Assembly: GCA_003342815.1 (NCBI GenBank)
Contig: PTEX01000011.1
Coordinates: 2,148,363-2,212,362 of the forward strand
DNA from: Eudromia elegans
Lineage: Eukaryota; Chordata; Aves; Tinamiformes; Tinamidae
Direction of reading: 5' to 3'
Length of the DNA: 64,000 nucleotides
Below, one piece after another: positions 10,701-21,251 of the stretch. The translations under genes were made by a program, and so were the position numbers. The stretch's first letter is position 1, and the number at the start of each line of letters is the position of its first letter. The notes beneath the pieces were generated by a model. That model worked only from the letters and a program-made list of their open reading frames with translations, was not told where the DNA came from and did no database searches.

Positions 10701-13700
10701 TTACATCTAGATAATTTTCCTTCTGTTAAAAAGAAAAGAAATCCTACAGCAATGGTGGGGTATTTCTTTGGGGGTCACTTAGAAAATTTGAGGCTTGTCC
10801 CAAGGAACAGAAACATCTTCTGTGTGAAGACTCACTCCCTTGTTAAACAGAAAGTGAGCTACTAAGGTGAACAGATTGCATAACTAAGCTCAATTAAGCA
10901 AGCTCAACATGCCCTGTAACAATACTCACTGCTTGGTGAAGTGCTAAAACAGCTCTCGACTTCTGGCAGCCTACCTCAAGGAACCACCCATTTCTCCTTC
11001 CACCCAGCTACCAGTCCCATGATGTTGTATCAGCTATTTTGAATCATGAATTTCAGCTATTTTGCCAAAGATATTACTGGGGAGGAGGAGGAGGCAAAGA
11101 AAAACACCCTATAGCTACAAGCAGGAGACAAAACAACCACCTAAGCAGGGGCCATGCTCTGAGCAAACACCCTTTCCACACAGCGTGTGGGGAGGCAACT
11201 TTGGAAGGGAGGCCACTTTTTGTGCAACTGGCTCCTGGGCATGTTTCGAAAGACAGTTTTCATCCCTTAGAGCAGAATGGTTGGCAGCTTCAGGAAAACC
11301 TTGTGGTGTGGTGCTCAGGCACAAGGGCCAGCAGAAAAGAGCAGCCACACAGCTGAAGGATGCAACAGCAGCAGCAAGGACCAGGCTAAGCCAAGCACCA
11401 ACATGCAGCCTGGGTATCCAAGAGAACGCTCCAAACAACAAACCCTAGAGATGTTGTAATCTTCCCAGAAGCATCACCTCATGCTTTGAGTGTATATTTC
11501 CTCTTATCATGTTACACATTTCCTAAATTAATTACTATTTTGTTGCTGCTTTCATTGCAGCTCACAGTAAAGTACCACAGAAATTTCCTTACCTCCAGGA
11601 TAATTCGGTGCCCAGAACAACATTATCTGCTTTGCACTTTTGGTACCAGAAGATGGAGCCACGTACTCAGAGTTTCACAAAGTATTTTTTTTCTCTGCTC
11701 TCATAAAAAACATCCATGAAGCTGACAGTGCTTAGAAACTGCTCCCTTACCTAACAGGAACCTGCTATTTTACTGCACCTGTGTGTACAGCTAATCTGGT
11801 GTCTTACCCCATGTCACCTGTCCCTTCTGATGTTTCTATAACAACTGAATATTACTTACTGCAAATAAATATTTTCTGAATTGCATTCTGTATCAAATGA
11901 AAACAGCAAATAGAACCAAACTAAAACAGGCATTTCCAACTGGTCAAATATCACACCTGGTATTTCCCGGTATTGCTCACACTAGGTGAGATTGAGACTA
12001 GTGTCCTCCTCCATCTGGAATCCACAGGTGCCACCAAGCTTGGATACATACGCTAAATAGAGTACTAGTTATTGATAATTCTCAGATTTTATTCCAAAAA
12101 CTCTAGGCACTTGCACATCTCAAACAATTAATTAAGGAGCCACAGACTATCTGAAGAAAATGTCACACTAACCCTTTTTTTTCCCCATTTACTTCAGTGC
12201 TATGGCCTGAAGCCCTGGTATAGTTTTGATTGCCAGTACATCTGAGCAGTGTCCTCAGATCTCATACAAAGTCACTCTATCATTTCTGGACTATCACTAA
12301 AAGTCTGGACTTATTTCCTCTGCCTGTAAGCAGGGATAAGGCTCAGTGCCCTCAGTGGAGCATGGCACTCCAGAGTCCCTTTAGAACTGGAAAAACACTC
12401 AGTAAACACCTAAGAGCACTGCTGGTTGGGAACTCGAGTGAAGGAAGAGGACTTTCATTGACTTTCCCTCCACGAGCTGGGTCCCCTGCAGAGCAGCTGG
12501 AGCCTCGGCAGCAGCTCCAGACAAGTTGCAGGAGATGGAGACCAAGCAGCAAAAGTAGCTCCAGCACATGTCTACCAAGCCTAATGTGCTTCACCCTACG
12601 TAACTCACGCAAGTCAGAGTCCATACAAAACATTAGCTGCATCCTGAGTATTTCACCTTCACTGTTCACACTTGATAGCGAGCCCCATAAAGAAATGGAA
12701 ATCCCAGAAAGTTGTGGGATTCCTAGTGAAGCTCTGGGGCAGCCAGCTGAGGAAACCTCTGGGAGGAAAAGGAGGCGGCAGCTCTGCTGATGGGTCATTG
12801 TGCCTGCAAGACCAAAGGGAATTCAAGCTCCTTTGAAAAAGGACCAAATATATTACTTAACAAAAACAAGGCATCCTGCAATGAACCTCTCTTTCCCATA
12901 TTTATTCCTCTCTAAACACAGCAGTGCACAGATTATAGGAAATGGTTTTACATTTAACTTCAACCCCGAGTGGTAAAGAAACGGATTGTATCTCACAACG
13001 TAAATTTGCATCTACCATCATTTAATGGATGTTTTATACATGCTATGTACTACTGTGTTTTTATGGAAAGGCAAAAAAAATTACTTGGGAATTTGTTTTT
13101 AATTAAGCAATAAGGCTCAATGGGGTACTGCTATCATGCAATAAAACCACTCCTGGGGTGTTGTGAGGCATTTGGTCCAGATGAGTGCTTCAAATCACCC
13201 CCAGATTGTGATTAGATGATTACTCCCTGGAGTTAATATTAGATGGTTCTCTCTAGAGTTGTCTTATTGCTATTATAAAAAGTCTTCAACATGAGGAAAC
13301 TAAGTAGCTTTTGTGCTTGAAGAAGATGAAGTTCGCAGTTTGGACTGTTGAGTGGCTGTCTGAGCTGTGTGGGTCCCGTAGATCAATTTACCTATTTAGC
13401 ATGCGTGAAAGATCATCTCAGTGCATTTCTTTGACCCAAACAGTTTTACAATTAAGTGGCTTCCTCTTTCTTCTAGGAGATGGAAGGGTAAAAAGAGACA
13501 AATAACTCCAAAATAAAGCAATCCCAAGACAAAGAGCTGAGGAATTTGATTCTGAGATACGTATTCCTGGCTTTATCTTTTTGTAGGGAATAATGGATTC
13601 TAATCACTATTATGCTAATTGTATTAATGAAGGCTAATGCATGCAGTAGTAGTAAAAGATTCTCCCAAGTTGGGTGCATAAGGAGGTGCACAGCCTGAGG

Positions 13701-16700
13701 CATTTGTGGGGGCTCCCAAGCTAATAAATTCAAAGAGCTCATGGTAGAGAGCCAAATCGTGGTGCTCTCCCCTGCCTCCCTCAGTTGCTCTTCAGGGTTG
13801 AGGTTAAAGTATTTCATTTTGGAAGAAAAACAAAACCAAAACCAGAGCCTTCTGCATATCTCAGCACACCAGGAAGAACTCTCAGGAAACATTAACTCTT
13901 GCAGGCTCCTTCCACTGCCAAAAGACCATGAAAGGGGATGGTACCACGGTCGTGCAGTTTTCGCACAGTCGCTCAACCTGCAGTATACAGCAGACTGCTC
14001 CATCCTCCATCAGATGTCCCCAGAGACACAAACACACAACTCCTATTACACTTCTCACAGGGGTAACAAGCTTTACACTTCATATTAAGATGTGATCCTT
14101 TATACTCATCCATTGTCACATCTCTAAACTTCCACAACCCAGTGAGTGACACTGTTTTTCTAAAGGGCAATGAAATCCCTTCCACCACAAAAGATACTGT
14201 GGTTCCTCCTTCAGCTCAGCACCTCTCCTTTAAAGATCCAACATGACAAAGGATTCTCAGCCAAGCTGCATTTTGTCCTTTTGATGGCCAGGATGTCAGC
14301 AGAATACCTTGAAAAACCCATTACCTTTTTGTTTACTCTTACATTAGAAGAACATGAAAGGAAATAAATATTTCCTTACTTTTTCCTTCCCCTTTCGCAG
14401 AACTCTCTGTCATACACACTCAATGCACAAAACTTCCTCTGATGTCCAGGGTGCTCACAACAGATGCCCTCCTTGATGGCACAGATGCACAGCAGGGTGT
14501 GGGTCATGTAAACAGAAGGCATATCCATGAGCAAAACACAGATTCCTAATGAAACCTAGGTGTCTTTAACTCATCAGTCAATCACAGGTGGACACATGTA
14601 TATCTTTTTAAATTAATTGATAATTATCACACTCCTGTTCCTGGGCTTTTTCAACAGTTTTAATATTTGAAATAGTTAATCTACCTAAGCTTAGTGTTTG
14701 AAATACTTAATTGTTCACTATGATTTATTTTTTGCCATAAAAGCATGCTCTGAATATGAGATCACTGTTTAAACAGAGCAGCAACAGTAAGGAAAAAGTC
14801 TAGATGAAGAACACGCACAAAATAATGTTATTTTGGGAAGAAGGCTAAGCTCAAAAGACAGGCTACTCTGTCAGAACAAGCTGCAAAACACTTTCAGGAG
14901 AAAATGCTTTTTTCCCCCCACATGCATTTCATATATTGTTTCTCTAATGTTATACGTCTCACTGCACTGGCTATTTGCACCTTCTCACAATTCCAGCATC
15001 TTACAAACTCCTACCCCTTTTTCACCTTCCCCTTTCATATTTTGATAAGAATCTGCTTCCATTACTAGAAAAATACCACCCAGAACTGGTGGTCTGGCAG
15101 TTTGCCAAGTTTATCGCTTACTTATGCATGTACTCACCCATCCTCAGAGCAGAGCAAACTCCTGAGCTTTCCTCCCTATGCGTCCCCATAACACGCAGCA
15201 CTCACCTTGGACTGGAGATGGCTGGACTCAAGGTGATTAACCCACATGATGGATCCACTCAAAAAACTGACACGAAGTTCAGAGAGTATATGTGCTGCTG
15301 AAGACAAAAGGAATCATGAGTTATTTACACCATCTCAGGAAAAGACAGGCTAAGAAGCCTAGACAAAAATGTTCTTTTTTGAAATACTGCGACAATCTGT
15401 AATTACCTGACAAGAGCCAATTTCACGGCGCTGGCATTTTTAAAGAAACGTTGCTTCCATAGCTGTGTCAACATTCGCAACACTGACACAACCACTCCAC
15501 GATCTCTGCAGCTCCGCAGTCACAGGATGTGCTCGTGTCCACCAAGGCTGCTGAGAATAAATGCAGCTATTAATTTCAGGAAAACAGATTTCACTGATTT
15601 CTTCAAACAGTAAAACTTGTTTGAGGAAAAATTTTACTGTTTTCTTCAGCACCCAGCCCAGACTCCCCAGGTAGCAGAGTCCATCTCTTCCCCTGAGCTC
15701 ACTTTGCAGCTATAAAGTGTAGCTGCTACTTTTAACCGGACAGCCCAGAGCTGTGATGGGACACGTGGCCCCAGGCACCCAGAAAAGCAAGGCAAAGGAC
15801 AGTGATGTGGGACGCCGCAGGGCTGTGCTGCAAGAAGAGGGTTGGCCACATCCTGGCGGCAGCAGGTTCTCACTCCCCTCCTTGTGTTCGCAGAGACAGC
15901 AGCGCTACCAGTGCCCAGTGTGCACTCCTGGCACATATACCACACTCTTGCCCATCTGCTTGATCTCACAAGTGCAAACGGTGGAGTTGGTTTGTGCATA
16001 CTTTCATGTTTTCAAATTCTATGTTCTACGTAGGCTTTATCTGGCATAATGATACATACTGCTGGCTTGATATAAAGAGCTATTCAGTGATAAAATGCCC
16101 ACAGTATTTTAGACTTGAGAAGGGGAGTCTAAATGGAATCACATGTTCCGCAATGATCCAAAACTCCACTTTGGATCAGATCTTCTTACCATTTCTGTGA
16201 TTACAGTTACAGGCCACTGTGAATAGAACAAGCTATTAAAATTGAAATTGGTTTACTAGGCAAATCCTTAGCATTCCTCCCTCCCACTATATTTCACCAC
16301 TGCTATTTATCACTGAAAATTAAGAAACAAGAAAAATACCTTATCCCTTGACAGTACTGAGATGTGCAGACAACTGCCAAACCTTAGTATGAACACAAGC
16401 ATAGAGTCTAAAAATAAAATGAGTTTGTGCACTGACAGCCACTTGTATAATGCATTTTTACACAGCATTTAAATTCAGCCTGTGCAAGTTACCTTTGTGG
16501 TCACAACTGGTCATTCAGCACTTCAGCTGCAGCTCTATACGGATGGCACTGTGCCAAGCACCGGTTACACATAACCAGCAGAAGCAGTGCTGAGGCCTGT
16601 GCAGGGAAGGGCAAGACGCAGCAAACACCAGCAATGTGAGTGCTTTTGTGCTCCTCACACACAACAACTTTTGTAATCTCAACGATCAATGAGATCTCTG

Positions 16701-18200
16701 AGCTGGGATTCAACAGTGTGGTGAGGAACACTGGGCTGTGAGTCAGGAGCTCCTGGGGCTCTTCTCAGCTTCCTGGTGATTCACACCAAGCCAAAGCTGG
16801 TCTGATGCTGAACATGATGGCAAAGCACTCACTTCAATGATAGAGATGCATGTGACTGCATCTAACTCTCCATGTTCCAGCTCCAGCACCACATCGTTAT
16901 TAGAATTTATGCTGTACTTCAAGACACTAAGATTAAAGTTCTGCACATGTGCAAAATACAGCCATAATGTTAAAAAGAGAAAAGTATATTTATTGTATAG
17001 TATTTCTTTACATGAAAGGCTCAGGGGTAAGTAGTTCTCAGAATTGCTTTCAGGAATTTTCATCATTCTGACAATCATTCTGTAGCCAGATTCCTAGGAA
17101 TAATTCAAAACATGAGCAGCTTTGGGTATTTGAGTTTAGGAGAAGCCATGTGGACACAACAACCCTCAAACTGGTCTGTCTGCAGCTGCTTCAGCCCAAT
17201 CCTTAGAACTGATATATTGCAAGCTGACATTTTTAGACCAGAGTTTAAATCTGTACTACAGAGAGGTGCATCAATCTGTATTTTTTTTGCAGCCAGACTT
17301 TGAAGCACCTCATTTTTCAAGGATACATACAGTGCTGGTAGGGCTAGAGGAGATGCAAATCAATTACAGCAATTCATACATTTCTAAAATAGGCAGATCA
17401 ACTGAGTCTACTGGAAGCTAGATCAGATAAACATTCATCCCTCCAGACACTGACAAGAGCATGGGACAGAGATTATTCACTCTTTTAAGTGAGTGGTATA
17501 ATGAACACATTGACTTACTGATTAAGTAATAGGCCTGTTTCAAACTCATTTGGATAAAACCTTGATATCACACTGAATCTCCATAATTTGTTAAAATCAC
17601 CACCTACCCTATGACCGTGGTAGGTTCCTAGCATCCTAAACTGAACCTCAAAAATTAAATTCTATTCAAAATAATTTTATAAAATGTTTTGTTTAGACAT
17701 ACACTAAGCATACGCTGCGCTCAGAATTTAACAGATGTTTTTGTTGCTATTATAACCTAAAGTTTTCCTGCAGGCTGTGGTAGTAACTTCTCCACTAGAA
17801 GATAATAAAGAGATATTTTCTCCCCTGTAGAGTTTACCTTTGGCTGACTCAGCCTGAGCAGCTGCAGTTTCCTTTACTTGCTTTGAAATTATAGCATCCC
17901 AATTGGGCCAGATATTTCTGCTACTGAGAAACAAGTGGTTTCAGAGAAAATGCCAGAGGTAATACATCAGATAATACAACCAGAGAAAGGTAAAAAGATT
18001 TTAAAAGCTGGTAATTTGGACTGCAGCTTCTCTGGGTGGCCTCACAAACATTTAACTTTTACAACTTGGGAAAAATAAAAACATCTCCTGAGCCTGCCTA
18101 TCAAATAGCTGTTACTGGGTGAACTCTGAGTTTATATTTCAACCCAAGGCATTCAAACCAGGATGTAACAGTTTCCAAAAATAAAACGAACAAACAAAAA
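4757..18200. other. Intergenic, POP4 to PLEKHF1 promoter
   Basis: AT-rich non-coding DNA. The longest open frames (186 aa + and 148 aa - near 12.2-12.8 kb, 176 aa - near 13.5-14.0 kb) show no family resemblance or coding signature. Simple sequence includes a T17 run at 9032-9048, a pyrimidine tract at 9837-9893 and a short AAAAC-type stretch near 7531-7551. A 17-bp imperfect direct repeat lies at 5404-5437. Repeat-poor stretches around 5.55-6.0 kb and 9.06-9.36 kb contain several TAATTA-type motifs and could be conserved regulatory DNA, but this cannot be judged from one genome. Confidence 0.6.
9837..9893. repeat. Polypyrimidine (CT/T-rich) tract
   Basis: About 57 bp are almost purely C and T on the + strand, broken only near 9880-9881. 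This is a simple low-complexity tract with the potential for triplex or slipped structures. No gene is associated with it. Confidence 0.85.
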
Positions 18201-18224
18201 AGAGCAGCTCTGAAGTGCAACCCG

Positions 18225-18825
18225 CTAAAGCAAGAGGCGCAGCACGTACTTGGAGGCTTCCCTTGTCCTGGGCAGCCTGGACACACTCACAGCTTTGACG
18301 ACTCGAGGAGGGAGGAAGCAAAAACAACCTGCAGGTCCCGGCGGTGCCAGCAGCCCAATGCTCCGCTCGGCCACCACGGCCGTGTCGCTGCCGGGTGAGC
18401 TAGTCATGGGAACAAGAAGTACCCCACAGCAAAAACAATGGAAAGGACAAGCAGACAAAATAAGGGCATTAGAGACTATGACTGGCTAAATGTGAATCAT
18501 TCTGGCACCTAAGGCAACTTGTGACATGTTCAGCTCAGGGCCATGTATATTTGCAGTTACTTTTGCACAAAAATAAATAAATACAGGGTTTTGTCCAGCA
18601 CTGGCCTTCCAGCAGGGCAGGGCTCCCCAGATGCGGTGCCCTGGGCCACAAGGCCAGCTCATCCCGGGGCAAGGGGCAAAGCTGGGAGGCCACGAGGGCC
18701 AGCGCTTGCCCCACTCCAAAGGCCACCTCACTGAACGTGGCCTTCCCGGGCCCATCCCGCGGCATCTCCCACAGGAAAAGGGAAAAATCAAAACACAGAC
18801 ACCATGAGACTTTATGCACAGGCAC
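18225..18825 (-). other. Unidentified GC-rich minus-strand open stretches, possible exons
   Basis: Two minus-strand frames stand out beside the CpG island. In the first, an ATG at 18765-18763 opens a run of about 55 codons beginning MPRDGPGKATFSEVAFG, with G or C at most third positions. It is preceded on the minus strand by a long T/C tract that could act as an acceptor. In the second, an ATG near 18418 begins MTSSPGSDTAVVAERSIG and stays open to about 18225. I recognise neither product, and no clean donor joins them. They may be exons of an unannotated minus-strand gene that shares the island with PLEKHF1, remnants of a lost gene, or simply GC-rich sequence in which stops are rare. Confidence 0.25.
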
Positions 18826-18829
18826 CTGG

Positions 18830-19850
18830 TGGGCCGCGGCCCCCGTGAGGGCTCCCGCAGAAACTTCGGGAAACAGACGGGACGCAGCGCCCCCTCAGCG
18901 TGACGGGAAGGCGCGCGCGGCGCTGGGCAGCGTGCGCTCCGCGGAAAGCGGGAGACAGCCGGGAGGCAACGGAGCAGAAGCGGGAGGCAACCGGGCTACC
19001 CTGAGCCGGCCTGGCCCGACCCAGCCCCGCCACCGCCGCTCCTGGCGCCGCACGCCACGCGGAGAGGAGCGAACAGGAGCGGTAAGTGAGACGGATGGAG
19101 GAGCGCGCGGCGCCGCACCACGGCTCCCCCTAGCGGCGGCGGCGGCGCCGCCTGCCCTGCACCGCCTACCCCGCCCTGCGATTGGCTGCCGCCCGGAGAG
19201 GAGGCGTGGCGCTCTACGGCTGCGCGAGGCCGATTGGCCGAAGGGGCGCGGGGCGGTGCCTGGGCCCGCGGGACGGGGTCGGGGCCGGCGCGGGGAGCGG
19301 CGCACGAAGGCGGCGGGCGCTGCGCGCACAGGTAGGGGAGCGACCGCGGGACCCCCTCTTCCCTCCGGGGAATAAAGGGAAAGGCGCCCGGTCTGCGCCG
19401 CCCTGGGCGCTGCGCGGCGGCCGGGCACGCGGGTCCGTTTTGGGGAGCCAAGCGAGACCGAGGAGACGAGCGCCCTGGCTCCGTCCCGGTTGCAGCACGT
19501 ACCGCGCGCCGCGCCGTGTGCCGCGGAGCGAGTAGCCCGTGTGGGAGCCGCTGTGTGCAGGGCCCGGCCCCGCGGGGGTTGCTGGAGCCCTTAGCCCGAG
19601 AGCCCCTTTGGGGTCCCGGGCTGGCAGCCGAGGGGGCCGCGCTGGCGGCAGTCTCCGCGCAGGGGAGCGACGCGCCCGGGTCCCGCGTGCCCGGCAGCAC
19701 CGCGAGAAGCTCCCCGGCTCCGCAGCCCGACCCGCGCCCGGGGCCACGCGAGGCCCGGTGCCACCTTCCCAGGTACCGGGTACCGAACGGGCCGCGAGCG
19801 CGGCGGGGAGGAAGGGAAGGGGCAGCTCTGCAGGATCCCGGAGAGGATTA
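18830..19850 (+). promoter_or_regulatory. PLEKHF1: CpG island, probable PLEKHF1 promoter and non-coding exon 1
   Basis: About 1 kb of very GC- and CpG-rich sequence. Two inverted CCAAT boxes (ATTGG at 19181-19185 and 19233-19237) lie 52 bp apart, a spacing and orientation often seen for NF-Y, with GC boxes around them. Good splice donors on the + strand follow at 19082 (GTAAGT), 19332 (GTAGGG) and 19773 (GTACCG). The donor at 19332, downstream of the CCAAT pair, is the likeliest end of a non-coding first exon that splices to the acceptor at 23836-23837. The association with PLEKHF1 is inferred: this is the nearest island upstream, and the coding exon starts with an acceptor. The island may also fire on the minus strand. 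Confidence 0.65.
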
Positions 19851-20373
19851 GGGCTCTGGGCGTTTTCTGCTGGTTGACTTGGGGATCCCTTCTCCACACG
19901 CTGATCCTTATGGGCCAGCCCTTGCATTAGGGATGCAAGGAAAACTAAGCCTGTCACTTTGGTTGACAGCAGCAAACAAGGATTTTCACCTAAGCCACCC
20001 ACCTTACATACATATAGGCTTGAAAAACATACCAGCCTTGCTGACCCAGGAGCTTAAGTTGAAATGCGCTGCCTGTCACACGTCAGCGTAGCTGGTTATA
20101 ATCACGGGTTAACAAGTGCCCATTGTTAAAAGACGTAACTGACTCCTGGAGTCGCACGCGGAAGAAATGGGGTGTTTTTTCCCTTTGGATACCAGTCATA
20201 TTCACCAAGCTATACATTCACTGCACAATAACTGATTGCATGTGAGAACCAGCATGTCATGACAAAATAAAACAACTTTTCTATGCCCTGCCAAAAACTC
20301 CTATAAAAGTAGAATGCTATTAAAGCACATCCTCCTGCCCTCAGGGGCACATCTCTTCTTTGTGCACCAGTGT

Positions 20374-20405
20374 CAGGGCTATATTAAACTCTTAATATAG
20401 CCCTG
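20374..20405. repeat. Perfect 14-bp inverted repeat with 4-nt loop
   Basis: The left arm cagggctatattaa (20374-20387) is the exact reverse complement of ttaatatagccctg (20392-20405), separated by ACTC. The surrounding sequence is not palindromic. This is too long for chance in 64 kb of ordinary sequence. It is not a known structural RNA that I recognise. Confidence 0.9.
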
Positions 20406-21238
20406 GGCTCACTGTTTGGTGGTTATAGATAGTCGACGCTCTGAAATGAAATTTAAACCAACTCCACCAAATATAAAAACACCATACAAGCCTCTGTCAT
20501 AAGTGTGCCTATATGTGTAATACTTAGTAACCACTACAATCCTTCTGACCTGGCAGAACAAACTTGGACAAGCAGACAAAAATATCTACCAAAATATATC
20601 AAATAGAGTGGAGTTTAAATCTTGATCATACTCATCATAGTCATGTTTGAAAATGAGCAAGTTTGCGTTTTCTGTCTCTTTGCTGGCACACTTTTTACTA
20701 CCATTAGGAGCAACAACAGAGTTGTCTCATGTATCTCGCTCACTTGGGAGTGTGGACTATGCTTCTAAAATATGATGAATAAAATTAGAAGATGCAATCT
20801 TTGTAAAATGCTGGGACTTCCTAGTCCACAAGCATTAATAACTGAGAAGCTAGCCACAGCAGTATCCAGGAGCTCCTGCAGGATTTATTTCACATACTGC
20901 TCCTCCTTTAGGCCTCTAACAACTGCATATCCTGAAGCTTCCTCAAATCATTTAATTCCCTACAAGTCCCGCAGAGTCCCCAGAGTCCTTACCACTTATC
21001 ACGGCAGGGGCAGAAGAGACATCATGGTGGTGGTCAGGGACAGAACTCAGAATCCAAATGTCACTTGCTGATATTGGAGAGAGCAGAAATAACAGCTTAG
21101 TTTATTCCAGTTGGTGTTGCTGGTGCCAAGAAATTTTTGCAGTATTTTGTTGCATTTGCTGCTTTTCCACACTAAGCTTTCCAACCTGTAATTTCTATTC
21201 TTTTTCATTTATTCCTTTTTGTGTTCCTTTCCCTTAAA

Positions 21239-21251
21239 CCCCCCCCCCCCC
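21239..21251. repeat. Poly-C run (13 C)
   Basis: Thirteen consecutive cytosines on the + strand follow cccttaaa. Homopolymer C runs of this length are uncommon and prone to slippage and sequencing error. Confidence 0.9.

Noticed and set aside
13473-14003. 176-aa minus-strand open frame
   Set aside because: ATG-initiated, but with no family resemblance and no promoter or splice context. About one frame of this length is expected by chance in the window.
18996-20002. Long open frames (up to 262 aa) on the minus strand through the 19-kb island
   Set aside because: Low-complexity Arg/Pro/Ala/Gly translations overlapping in several frames are shadows of a CpG island, not genes.
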